Shown in pieces: positions 6,161 through 13,249 of a stretch of DNA of 15,021 nucleotides. The notes under the pieces were generated by a model that ran no database searches, was not told the DNA's origin, and saw nothing but the letters and a program-made list of their open reading frames with translations. The number at the start of each line of letters is the position of its first letter. Positions within the stretch are counted from its first letter, which is position 1. Origin of the DNA: an uncultured Eubacteriales bacterium. Lineage in GTDB: Bacteria > Bacillota_A > Clostridia > Christensenellales > Aristaeellaceae. The stretch covers positions 1 to 15,021 of the forward strand of contig CALVKX010000023.1 of assembly GCA_944333375.1 (NCBI GenBank), written 5' to 3'. The translations under genes were made by a program, and so were the position numbers.

Positions 6161-8853
6161 CAATGCGCCTTTTCCCAGTCGCTGCCGCTGGAAACCTCGG
6201 CCACCAGCGGCACCTTGAGGCTGACCACGCCTTCCATGGTGCGCTGCAAAAGCGCGCTCACCGCCTGAACCTCCTCCAGAGGACATTCCACGACCAGCTC
6301 GTCGTGGACCTGGAGGATCAGACGGGCGCGGTAGCCGCCCTCCTTCAGTCCCTGCGCCACCCGCACCATGGCCAGCTTGATGATGTCCGCCGCCGTGCCC
6401 TGCACGGGGGTGTTCATGGCGGCGCGCTCGCCGAAGCTGCGGACGTTGCGGTTGGGGCTGGAGAGCTCAAAGAGCTCCCTGCGCCGGCCCAGGAGCGTTT
6501 CGGCATAGCCCAGCGCGCGGCCCTTTTCCACGCATGCGTCCATGAACGCGCGCACGCCGGGGTAGCGCTCAAAGTACTTTCTGATAAATCCGTCGGCCTC
6601 CCGCCGGGTGATGTGCGCGTTTCGCGCCAGGCCAAAGCCGCTGATGCCGTAGACGATGCCGAAGTTGACGGCCTTGGCGGCGCGGCGCATCTCGGGGGTG
6701 ACCGCCTCCATGGACACGCCGTGGATCTCGGCGGCGGTGCGGGTATGGATGTCCTGCTGCCTGAGGAAGGCGTCGCACATGGCCGCATCTCCGCTCATAT
6801 GCGCCAGCACGCGCAGCTCGATCTGGCTGTAGTCGGCGTCCAGAAGCACGCTTCCCGCCTCGGCCACAAAGGCGCGGCGAATCTCACGCCCCTCCTCGGT
6901 GCGGATGGGGATGTTCTGCAAATTGGGCTCGAGGCTGGAGATGCGGCCGGTGACGGTCGCGGTCTGGTCAAAGGTGGTATGCACCCGCCCGTCGCTCCCG
7001 CGCAGCTTGGTCAGGCCCTCGACATAGGTGCTTTGCAGCTTGGCCATCCTGCGGTAGCGAAGCAGCGGCTCAATCATCGCATGATAGGGCGCCAGGCCCT
7101 CCAGCACCTCGGCGGTGGTGGAGTAGCCGCTCTGGCTCTTTTTCCTGGGCGCGGGCAGACCCAGCTTGTCAAAAAGCACCTCGCCAAGCTGCTTGGGGCT
7201 GTTGAGGTTGAACTCGCCCACCCCCGCGGCGGCGTACACGGCGGCGCGGCACTGCTCAATCTCCCGGCTAAACCATGCGCCCAGCTCACTCAACACCCCT
7301 TCGTCCACCAGGAAGCCCACGCGCTCCATATCGTACAGTACACGGGTCAGGGGCAGCTCAATGTCCGTGAGCAGCGGCGTCATCCGCCTCGCGGCCAGGC
7401 GCTTTTCCTGGCGCAGGCTCAGGGCGTAGACGTCGTAGGCCGTCGGGGCGGCGGGGGCCTCCTGGCCGTATTCGGCGGTCAGGGACAGGGGCAGGGTGTA
7501 GTTCTTCTGCGCCGTGTGCAGGAGGTAGGCGGCGATCATCGTATCGCGGCGCACGCGGGGCAGCGGCAGGCGGTAGCGCTCCAGGGCGTGCCACAGCGCC
7601 TTGGCGCCGTGCACGATAAAGGAAGCCGCCGAAAGCAGCTTTTCCAGGGCGCCCCAAATCTGATCCTCGTACAGCCCCGCGCCGGTCAGGTCGCGCAGAA
7701 TGGGCATGCGCCACAGCTCCATGTCAGGGGTGAGGAGGGTGATCTCCTCCTCCGTCTGGCAAAGCGAAAGCCACTCCGGGCTTCGCCCGGCCAGCTCGTC
7801 CGCGGCCGCGCGGATGTCCTGCGCGGCGGTCATCACGCGCTCGCCCGAAAGCGGCTCGGGCGCGGGCAGATCGTCCTCCGGCTCCACGGCCATCACCGCG
7901 GGGACGGGGCTGGCGTCCTTTCCGGCCGCGCGGCGGCTGGCGGCGGTCCCGCGGGCCTCCACCTGCGCCGGAGCCTGTCCGCCCAGAAGCGTGACGACGC
8001 CCCGGCTGATGGTCTTGAGCCCGTAGCGCTCCAGCAGCGGTATGCCCTGCGCCATGCGGTCCCAGCCGCAATTATCAAAGTCGATCTCCAGAGGCGCGGT
8101 GCGGCAGATCGTGCCCAGCTCGCGGCTGAGCAGCGCCATCTCCCGACCGGCGCGCAGCTTCTCGCCCAGCTTGCCGCGGACCTCGTCCGCGTGCTCCAGC
8201 ACGCCGTCCAGCGATCCGTACTCGCCGATGAGCTTGAGCGCCGTCTTCTCGCCAATACCCGGGATGCCGGGGATGTTGTCGCTGCTGTCCCCCATCAGCC
8301 CCTTCATGTCCGGCACCTGCTGGGGCGTGAAGCCGTAGGTATCGTACACGCCCTGCGCGTCCAGCAGCAGGCTTTCGGTGATGCCCTTGCGCGTGAGGAT
8401 GATCTCCGTCTCCCCGCCCGCCAGCTGCAGGCTGTCGCGGTCGCCCGTGAGCAGATAGGCATGGATGCCCCGTTCGTTGGCCAGGCGGGCGGCCGTGCCC
8501 AGCAGATCGTCGGCCTCATAGCCCTCCATCTCGCAGATGCGGATGCTCATGGCCTCCAGCATCTCCCGCATCAGGGGAAGCTGCGGCCTGAGCTCCTCGG
8601 GCATGGGCTTGCGGGTGCCCTTGTAGGCATCGTAAAGGGTATGGCGGAAGGTGGGGGCGTGCATGTCCATCATCACGCACAGGCCGTCGGGACGGTAGTC
8701 CCCCAGCGCCTTGAGCAGCATGCTGAAAAACCCGTGCACGGCGTTGGTATAGGCGCCGTCGGGAGCCGTGAGCAGCGGAAGGGCGTGAAAGCCGCGAAAG
8801 ATCAGGCTGTATCCGTCCACCAGCAGGACGGTCTGCTTGCGCGTATCGCTCAT
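6160..8853 (-). CDS. polA: DNA polymerase I, proofreading domain degenerate
   Basis: Repair and Okazaki-fragment processing polymerase (family A), 897 residues. The N-terminal 5'-3' exonuclease (about 1-290) keeps its acidic residues: D13, EADD (113-116), GDRD (137-140) and GDSSDNIPGIPGIG (188-201). The middle 3'-5' exonuclease-like region (about 340-480) lacks the canonical DxE motif: the corresponding stretch reads WLSLCQTEEE, and the Exo II stretch reads IVHGAKALWHAL. Proofreading is therefore probably lost. The polymerase domain is complete: TGRISSLEPNLQNIP, motif A DADYSQIELR (D674), the O-helix with R724, K727, F731 and Y735, and motif C QVHDELV (D851). I place the start at 8853, where GGAGGT is 3 nt upstream (somewhat close); the frame stays open up to 9039, but that extension covers the promoter. 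First gene of the operon. Confidence 0.97.
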   Translation of the reverse strand: MSDTRKQTVLLVDGYSLIFRGFHALPLLTAPDGAYTNAVHGFFSMLLKALGDYRPDGLCVMMDMHAPTFRHTLYDAYKGTRKPMPEELRPQLPLMREMLEAMSIRICEMEGYEADDLLGTAARLANERGIHAYLLTGDRDSLQLAGGETEIILTRKGITESLLLDAQGVYDTYGFTPQQVPDMKGLMGDSSDNIPGIPGIGEKTALKLIGEYGSLDGVLEHADEVRGKLGEKLRAGREMALLSRELGTICRTAPLEIDFDNCGWDRMAQGIPLLERYGLKTISRGVVTLLGGQAPAQVEARGTAASRRAAGKDASPVPAVMAVEPEDDLPAPEPLSGERVMTAAQDIRAAADELAGRSPEWLSLCQTEEEITLLTPDMELWRMPILRDLTGAGLYEDQIWGALEKLLSAASFIVHGAKALWHALERYRLPLPRVRRDTMIAAYLLHTAQKNYTLPLSLTAEYGQEAPAAPTAYDVYALSLRQEKRLAARRMTPLLTDIELPLTRVLYDMERVGFLVDEGVLSELGAWFSREIEQCRAAVYAAAGVGEFNLNSPKQLGEVLFDKLGLPAPRKKSQSGYSTTAEVLEGLAPYHAMIEPLLRYRRMAKLQSTYVEGLTKLRGSDGRVHTTFDQTATVTGRISSLEPNLQNIPIRTEEGREIRRAFVAEAGSVLLDADYSQIELRVLAHMSGDAAMCDAFLRQQDIHTRTAAEIHGVSMEAVTPEMRRAAKAVNFGIVYGISGFGLARNAHITRREADGFIRKYFERYPGVRAFMDACVEKGRALGYAETLLGRRRELFELSSPNRNVRSFGERAAMNTPVQGTAADIIKLAMVRVAQGLKEGGYRARLILQVHDELVVECPLEEVQAVSALLQRTMEGVVSLKVPLVAEVSSGSDWEKAH

Positions 8854-8904
8854 GATACCTCCATGGGGCCGTGCGGCCGGCACGCCCGGTTTGTTGTACC
8901 TTCT

Positions 8905-8934
8905 ATTATACCACAGGTTGGAATTGGCAAACAA
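8905..8934 (-). promoter_or_regulatory. Sigma-A-type promoter of the polA operon
   Basis: On the minus strand a perfect TATAAT (8905-8910) is preceded by TGG, an extended -10. Eighteen bases further upstream is TTGTTT (8929-8934) as a partial -35. The predicted transcript starts near 8898 and gives a leader of about 45 nt before the polA ATG. Nothing in the following five genes looks like a stronger internal promoter, so this may serve the whole block. Confidence 0.75.
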
Positions 8935-8992
8935 GGCATGCCGGCAATCCTGCGCCTCAAGAGGTGTAAAACTTGCCCGGGGGGACGCCGCC

Positions 8993-9021
8993 GTGACAAA
9001 GGCCGTGAATTCTGCTATACT
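8993..9021 (+). promoter_or_regulatory. Promoter of the DUF5655-like gene, divergent from polA
   Basis: GTGACA (8993-8998) and TATACT (9016-9021) are separated by exactly 17 bp, five of six matches to each sigma-A consensus box. The predicted start near 9028 leaves a leader of about 45 nt. The two divergent -35 boxes (here and for polA) are about 58 bp apart, so one regulator could affect both. Confidence 0.7.
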
Positions 9022-9071
9022 GTTTGTTAACGGTTTCACATGAGGGCGACGCCATCCGGGAGGAAGCGCAG

Positions 9072-9449
9072 ATGAACGGCGATATCCTGTTCTTTTTCGA
9101 TAAGCGGCCCCGGGCGCTGGGGCTGTTTGAGCTGCTCTGCGAGCATGCCATGGCGCTTTGGCCCCAAAGCGCCATGAAGATGCAAAAGACGCAGATCACC
9201 TTTCTGGACCCGCGGGGCTATCTGTTCGTCTCCCTGCCGCGCAGCCGCGGCGGGGTGCTGATGGTCAGCTTCGGCCTGAGCGAGCCGCTCGTCAGCCCGC
9301 GCCTTTTCGCCGTGGCCAATCCCGCGCCGGGGCGATACACGCACCACGTCCAGATCGCAGGACCACAGGAGCTGGACGGGGAGCTATGGGAATGGATTGC
9401 GCGCTCGCATGCCGATATGGCCGCGCGGGCGGCCAGGCGCCGGACCTGA
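9072..9449 (+). CDS. DUF5655-like small protein
   Basis: A 125-residue cytoplasmic protein without signal peptide or membrane segment. Segments such as LFELLCEHAMAL, KTQITFLDPRGYLFVSLP, VSFGLSEPLVSPRLF, PGRYTHHVQI and ELDGELWEWIARSHA match my memory of the DUF5655 family (aromatic core, T-H-H-V strand, a final helix with a W). No catalytic function is established for that family as far as I know. I chose the ATG at 9072 because GGGAGG lies 8 nt upstream (within 9058-9063); 16 upstream in-frame codons cover the predicted leader and were excluded. The C-terminus ends in a basic Ala/Arg run. The gene probably stands alone; the next gene is 107 bp downstream. Confidence 0.72.
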   Translation: MNGDILFFFDKRPRALGLFELLCEHAMALWPQSAMKMQKTQITFLDPRGYLFVSLPRSRGGVLMVSFGLSEPLVSPRLFAVANPAPGRYTHHVQIAGPQELDGELWEWIARSHADMAARAARRRT

Positions 9450-9510
9450 GCGCCGATTTGTAACTTCTTCCGCATCAGGCTCAGGCCTGTACGAACGGGG
9501 ATAAATGGTG

Positions 9511-9516
9511 TACAAT
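9511..9516 (+). promoter_or_regulatory. Possible -10 box for the caspase-like gene
   Basis: TACAAT lies 40 bp before the ATG of the caspase-like gene, but no good -35 sits 16-18 bp upstream. The 107-bp gap (9450-9556) also lacks a convincing terminator, so readthrough from the DUF5655-like gene is an alternative. Confidence 0.3.
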
Positions 9517-9556
9517 AGTCCTTGTGTTGAGCTTGAAGCAGAGGGGAGGGACGTTC

Positions 9557-11125
9557 ATGCATCTCAGGCGGCTGTGCGCATTTGCCTGTGCGCTGGCGCT
9601 TCTGCTTGTCCCCGCCCGGCCGGTGCGCGCATCCGATGCCGTCACCCAGGAGGAGGCCTCGCGCATCCTCGCCTCCCAGCAGCGCGGGGAATACGCGCTG
9701 CTCATCGGGGTGGACCACTTCGTTTCAAAGCCCGACACCTATCCAAGCTCCACCAACAACGTCACCGCCATGCAGGAGGTCTTTCAGGGCGCGCTCTATC
9801 CGCTCAACGCCATCATCGTGCCTCCCGAGCCCGTCACCAGCGCGGAGCAGCTCACGGCGCTGATCCAGAAGACCTTCGGCCAGGCCCGCGAGGGCGACGT
9901 GTGCTACCTCTACCTTTCCACCCACGGCGTCTACGATCCCGCCAGCGGCGAGGAGCCCATGCTTTTGCTCAGCGACGGCCAGACCGAGAGCGGCGTGACC
10001 CCGGCCCAGCTCGAAGCGGCCTTTGACGGTATTCTGGGCACCAAGGTCCTCATTCTGGACGCCTGCAATTCCGGCGCGTTTATCGGCAAGGGCCTTCCCT
10101 CCCTGCCGGAGGAGGTCCATTTTCTGGGCGATGATTTCAAGGTCATCACCTCCAGCGGCGCCCTGGAGGAGAGCTGGTACTGGAGCGTGGACGACCAAAG
10201 CGGAACCGATGCGGCCGCGCAGGGCTCCTTTTACTTCACCCAGGCCCTTTCCCAGAGCCTCAGCGCCGCCTACGGTTACCCCGCGGACCAGAACCGGGAC
10301 GGATGCGTTGTCCTCAGCGAGCTCTATGAATATCTCGTCCTCAACCATGCCGCCTCCACCCCGCAGGTCTATCCGCAGTCGGACGACTTTGTGGTCTTCC
10401 GCTACGACGTCACCGCGCCCCTGCCTACGGGGATGGGCCGCGCGCCCATCATGGACGTGACCTTCTCGGGCACGACCCTCAGCCGCACCTCGCGGCAGAT
10501 CACCATCGAGTTCATCGCCATGCGCCCCGTGCGGGTGGCCTATCAGGTGGTTTACCAGCGCGACGGCAAGTGGGAATTTGACCATGCGCAGCTCATCTAC
10601 GACGAGGCCGAGCGCTTCACCGCCTACGGCGACCAGCCGGGCGCCATCTCCGCGGGCCGCAAGGTGCGCACCCTCACCCTGGGCGAGCTGGCGGAAGGCG
10701 CCTACGGCTACGCGCTGGTCCAGCTCGTCACCATCGACCAGGGCAAGCTGACGGTGCACGCGGGCCGCGTCATCAGCATCCCCCCGGACACGGGTGACAT
10801 GACCCTGACGGCTTCCGTGGCCGATACCTTCGATCCCTCGGGCGGCCGGGAGCTGAGCATCTTTATCGGACACGCGTACCCCTGCGCGCTGAGCGTAAGC
10901 ATCGTGGATGAGGAGGACCGTGTGGTCCACCGCCTTTGCCACCGTCAGAGCACGCGCCCCATGCAGCTTGATCCGGAAGGCACCGTGCTTTACTGGGACG
11001 GCCGCCTCAGGGACGGAACGAGCGCCGGTCCGGGCGTCTACCGCGTGCGCGCGGAGGCGGTGATGAACGACACCGCCGTGACGGTCCTGTCCCCGGCCTT
11101 TACCATCGCTGAAAAGGAGGTTTGA
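9557..11125 (+). CDS. Secreted caspase-like (C14) peptidase with EF-hand-type loop and C-terminal beta domains
   Basis: A 522-residue exported protein. The signal peptide is MHLRRLCAFACALALLLVPA plus RPVRA, with cleavage near residue 25. Residues about 45-285 form a caspase-like fold: strand YALLIGVDHF, then CYLYLSTHGVYD with the presumed catalytic histidine H123, then VLILDACNSGAF with the presumed nucleophile C170. At 244-255 the sequence DQNRDGCVVLSE fits a 12-residue EF-hand calcium loop (D, N, D, G and E in the expected places). The region from about 290 looks all-beta; its end (LYWDGRLRDGTSAGPGVYRVRAEA, about 478-501) resembles a FlgD-type Ig module. The ATG at 9557 has GGGGAGGG 6 nt upstream; a GTG at 9524 lacks a site. 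The 3' end carries the ribosome binding site of the glycosyltransferase, so the two are probably coupled. Substrate and physiological role are unknown. Confidence 0.88.
   Translation: MHLRRLCAFACALALLLVPARPVRASDAVTQEEASRILASQQRGEYALLIGVDHFVSKPDTYPSSTNNVTAMQEVFQGALYPLNAIIVPPEPVTSAEQLTALIQKTFGQAREGDVCYLYLSTHGVYDPASGEEPMLLLSDGQTESGVTPAQLEAAFDGILGTKVLILDACNSGAFIGKGLPSLPEEVHFLGDDFKVITSSGALEESWYWSVDDQSGTDAAAQGSFYFTQALSQSLSAAYGYPADQNRDGCVVLSELYEYLVLNHAASTPQVYPQSDDFVVFRYDVTAPLPTGMGRAPIMDVTFSGTTLSRTSRQITIEFIAMRPVRVAYQVVYQRDGKWEFDHAQLIYDEAERFTAYGDQPGAISAGRKVRTLTLGELAEGAYGYALVQLVTIDQGKLTVHAGRVISIPPDTGDMTLTASVADTFDPSGGRELSIFIGHAYPCALSVSIVDEEDRVVHRLCHRQSTRPMQLDPEGTVLYWDGRLRDGTSAGPGVYRVRAEAVMNDTAVTVLSPAFTIAEKEV
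11114..11120 (+). promoter_or_regulatory. Ribosome binding site of the glycosyltransferase inside the caspase-like gene
   Basis: AAGGAGG, coding for the last residues of the caspase-like protein, lies 9 nt before ATG 11130. Only 4 bp separate the upstream stop from this ATG. The arrangement indicates cotranscription and probable translational coupling. Confidence 0.85.
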
Positions 11126-11129
11126 ACGA

Positions 11130-12107
11130 ATGGCTGACAGGCTGATGGTCGTCATTCCCTGCTACAACGAGGAGGAGGTGCTGCCGGAAACCTCGCGCAG
11201 GCTGCGTGAGAAGATGGCGGCGCTGAAGGAAAAAGGGCTGATTTCTGAGGACAGCCGCGTGCTGCTGGTGGACGACGGAAGCCGCGACCGCACCTGGGAG
11301 CTCATCAGCGCCCTGCACAAGGAAGATCCGATGTTTGAGGGCGTCAAGCTCAGCCGCAACCGCGGGCACCAGAACGCCCTGCTGGCCGGGCTGATGACGG
11401 CCCGCGGCCGCTGCGACATGTCCATCTCCATGGACGCCGACCTCCAGGACGACATGGACGCCATGGACCGCTTCATCGAGAAGTACCGCGAGGGCTGCGA
11501 CGTGGTCTACGGTGTGCGCAACCGCCGCGACACCGACACCGCCTTCAAGCGCGGCACCGCCCTCATGTTCTACCGCCTCATGCGCTCCCTGGGCGTGGAC
11601 ATCACCTACAACCACGCGGACTACCGCCTCATGAGCGCCCGCGCCCTGGAGGCCCTCTCGCAGTTTGGGGAGGTCAATCTCTTCCTGCGCGGCCTGGCGC
11701 CGCTGGTGGGTTACCAGAGCGACGTGGTCGCCTACGACCGCAGCGAGCGCTTCGCGGGCGAGAGCAAGTACCCCTTCAAAAAGATGCTGGCCTTCGCCAT
11801 CGACGGCATCACCAGCTTTTCCGTCAAGCCCCTCCGGCTCATCACCACCGCCGGGGTCATCATCTTCGTCGTCTCGCTCCTGATGCTGCTCTATACGCTG
11901 GTGTCCTGGATCGCGGGCCACGCGGTGCTGGGCTGGACCTCCACGCTGGCCTCCATCTGGCTCATCGGCGGCATCCAGCTTCTCTCCCTGGGCGTCATCG
12001 GCGAATACATCGGCAAGATTTACAACGAATCCAAGGCGCGCCCGCGCTTTATCATCGACCGCTACCTCAACGACCGGGGCGATGATCCCGTGGTGGACAG
12101 GCGCTAA
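11130..12107 (+). CDS. Membrane-bound family 2 glycosyltransferase, GtrB/DPM1-like
   Basis: A 325-residue GT-A transferase predicted to move a sugar from a nucleotide donor to undecaprenyl phosphate at the inner face of the membrane. The N-terminal domain shows VVIPCYNEEEVL (7-18), VDDGSRDRT (47-55) for nucleotide binding, LSRNRGHQNALLAGL and the metal-binding DADLQDD (102-108). HADYRLMSARAL (162-173) and ERFAGESKYPFKKM (206-219) are typical of the GtrB/polyprenyl-phosphate transferase group. Two transmembrane helices follow (about 234-262 and 268-294), then YIGKIYNESKARPRFII, the usual end of this group. The donor sugar cannot be deduced. Its coupling to a secreted peptidase suggests a cell-surface role, for example lipid-linked sugar for wall polymer or protein decoration, which is inference. 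Confidence 0.92.
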   Translation: MADRLMVVIPCYNEEEVLPETSRRLREKMAALKEKGLISEDSRVLLVDDGSRDRTWELISALHKEDPMFEGVKLSRNRGHQNALLAGLMTARGRCDMSISMDADLQDDMDAMDRFIEKYREGCDVVYGVRNRRDTDTAFKRGTALMFYRLMRSLGVDITYNHADYRLMSARALEALSQFGEVNLFLRGLAPLVGYQSDVVAYDRSERFAGESKYPFKKMLAFAIDGITSFSVKPLRLITTAGVIIFVVSLLMLLYTLVSWIAGHAVLGWTSTLASIWLIGGIQLLSLGVIGEYIGKIYNESKARPRFIIDRYLNDRGDDPVVDRR

Positions 12108-12112
12108 CGGCA

Positions 12113-12153
12113 AACGGCCGGCGGGGACGGAACATCCGTCCCCGCCGGCCGTT
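12113..12153. terminator. Long perfect inverted repeat between convergent genes, probable bidirectional terminator
   Basis: A 19-bp perfect stem (12113-12131 pairing with 12135-12153) with a 3-nt loop ACA, very GC-rich. It starts 5 bp after the glycosyltransferase stop and ends 14 bp before the stop of the convergent HAD gene. The T-tracts are poor on both sides (GTTGTG on plus, GTTTGC on minus), so termination would depend mainly on stem strength. The position makes a two-way terminator the simplest reading. Confidence 0.8.
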
Positions 12154-12167
12154 GTGCAAGCGCCGCC

Positions 12168-12998
12168 TCAGCGGGCCTTTTCGCTCGCCTTGGGCGCGAT
12201 GTCGCCCACGCCGCCAAGCACGTAGCGGGGGCGGTAGGGGAACTTGCGCATCTCGTGCTCCGTGGTCACGCCGCTGAGCACAAGCACCGTGTCGATGCCG
12301 CTCTCCACGCCCGCGACGATGTCGGTGTCCATGCGGTCGCCGATGATGGCGCACTCGTCCGGCGAAACGCCCAGCAGGCTCAGGCCGTGGCGCATCATCA
12401 GCGGATTGGGCTTGCCAAGGTAATAGGCCTTGCGCCCGGTGGCCAGCTCGATGGGGCTCATCAGCGCCTTGCAGGCGGGCACGATGCCGCCCTCCACCGG
12501 GCCGGTCAGGTCCGGGTTGGTGCCGATCAGCTTGGCGCCGCCGAGCACAAGCTGTACGGCGCGCTCGATCTTCTCAAAGCTGTAGGCATGCGTCTCGCCC
12601 ATCACCACATAGTCGGGGTTGACCTCGTTCATGGTAAAGCCCGCCTCATAGAGCGCGCCCACCAGGCCGGGCTCGCCGATGACGTAGACGCTGCCGCCGG
12701 GGCATTGCTGGCTGAGAAACGCCGCCGTGCTCAGGGCGCTGGTGTAGAAGTGCTTCTCATCCACCTCCAGCCCCAGCCGCTCCAGCTTCTGCTGCAGCTC
12801 CTTGGGCGCGCGCTCGCTGGAATTGGTCAAAAACAGGAACTTCTTCTTTTCCCGCTTCAAAAAATCCACAAACTCCCGCACGCCCGGCAAAAGCAGGTTG
12901 CCGTGATAGATCACGCCGTCCATATCGCAAATGAAGCCCTTCTTTTTGCGAAGCGCTTCCAGCGTGTAGGCACGCTGCTCCAGGTTGGTAATAGTCAT
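12168..12998 (-). CDS. HAD-superfamily IIA phosphatase, NagD-like
   Basis: Predicted phosphatase for a small sugar or nucleotide phosphate, 276 residues. All four HAD motifs are visible: motif I DMDGVIYHG (D25 nucleophile, D27 acid), motif II FLTNSS (56-61), the motif III lysine in LGKPNP (K196) and motif IV IIGDRMDTDI (D221). The large C2 cap between motifs II and III with GTNPD and GPVEGGIVPA matches the IIA (NagD / 4-nitrophenylphosphatase) group. Two ATGs lie two codons apart; GAGGTG (13006-13011) is 7 nt from the one at 12998 but only 1 nt from the one at 13004, so I chose 12998. The gene is monocistronic, with its own promoter upstream and the hairpin at 12113-12153 downstream. Members are promiscuous, so no substrate is assigned. 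Confidence 0.93.
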   Translation of the reverse strand: MTITNLEQRAYTLEALRKKKGFICDMDGVIYHGNLLLPGVREFVDFLKREKKKFLFLTNSSERAPKELQQKLERLGLEVDEKHFYTSALSTAAFLSQQCPGGSVYVIGEPGLVGALYEAGFTMNEVNPDYVVMGETHAYSFEKIERAVQLVLGGAKLIGTNPDLTGPVEGGIVPACKALMSPIELATGRKAYYLGKPNPLMMRHGLSLLGVSPDECAIIGDRMDTDIVAGVESGIDTVLVLSGVTTEHEMRKFPYRPRYVLGGVGDIAPKASEKAR

Positions 12999-13005
12999 GG
13001 ACATT

Positions 13006-13011
13006 CACCTC
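13006..13011 (-). promoter_or_regulatory. Ribosome binding site deciding between two HAD start codons
   Basis: GAGGTG on the minus strand is optimally spaced (7 nt) for the ATG ending at 12998 and too close (1 nt) for the ATG ending at 13004. Confidence 0.7.
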
Positions 13012-13047
13012 ATTTCTCGGTTAGGTCGGGGAATCCTCCCCATACAT

Positions 13048-13075
13048 AGTATATCACGTTTCCAGAAAAGGACAA
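13048..13075 (-). promoter_or_regulatory. Promoter of the HAD phosphatase gene
   Basis: Minus-strand TTGTCC (13070-13075) and TATACT (13048-13053) are 16 bp apart. The predicted start near 13041 gives a leader of about 43 nt. That leader begins with a small GGGGA/TCCCC hairpin (13028-13041). Confidence 0.65.
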
Positions 13076-13161
13076 CACACGCGATATGGTGCAATTATAT
13101 TCCAAATCTAACATTTTTATTCCGCCCATCTTCCTTCTCTGAACCCTTCCGATGTAAAACC

Positions 13162-13169
13162 TGTATACA
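13162..13169. promoter_or_regulatory. Short palindrome TGTATACA next to the regulator promoter
   Basis: An 8-bp perfect palindrome ends 4 bp upstream of the -35 box of the XRE-cupin gene. It is a candidate half of an operator for that regulator, but so short a palindrome in an AT-rich patch can occur by chance. Confidence 0.3.
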
Positions 13170-13173
13170 AACC

Positions 13174-13203
13174 TTGACACCTTTCCCTCCGGCATGGTAT
13201 GCT
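13174..13203 (+). promoter_or_regulatory. Promoter of the XRE-cupin / acyl-CoA ligase operon
   Basis: A perfect TTGACA (13174-13179) and TATGCT (13198-13203) are separated by 18 bp, and TGG precedes the -10 as an extended -10 element. The transcript should start near 13210, leaving a leader of about 55 nt that contains the hairpin at 13233-13249. Confidence 0.75.
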
Positions 13204-13232
13204 TCCCTCGTATATTCTTATTTATATTGATT

Positions 13233-13249
13233 TGGCGCATTCCGCGCCA
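13233..13249 (+). repeat. Inverted repeat in the XRE-cupin leader, possible operator or RNA hairpin
   Basis: TGGCGC and GCGCCA arms flank a 5-nt loop ATTCC. The repeat lies after the predicted transcription start and ends 3 bp before the ribosome binding site GGAGG (13253-13257). It could be a binding site for the encoded regulator or an mRNA hairpin that limits ribosome access. Confidence 0.45.

Noticed and set aside
6115..9030. A 971-codon open frame on the plus strand opposite polA
   Set aside because: Its translation is low-complexity (His/Leu/Gly/Ala/Val-rich) with no recognisable domain, while the opposite strand holds a complete polA. It reflects GC-rich codon bias.
8854..9039. A 62-codon N-terminal extension of PolA
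   Set aside because: It would cover the TATAAT promoter; PolA proteins normally start a few residues before the LLVDGYSLIFR strand.
9450..9556. Possible terminator after the DUF5655-like gene
   Set aside because: Only a short direct repeat (CAGGCTCAGGCC area) and a CAGGCCTG palindrome are seen; no stem followed by a T-tract.
9725..12113. Long minus-strand frames opposite the caspase-like and glycosyltransferase genes
   Set aside because: Shadow composition, no ribosome binding sites, and the plus strand has recognisable catalytic motifs in both genes.
12255..13049. A 264-codon plus-strand frame opposite the HAD gene
   Set aside because: All four HAD motifs are on the minus strand; the plus frame has no domain or start signal.
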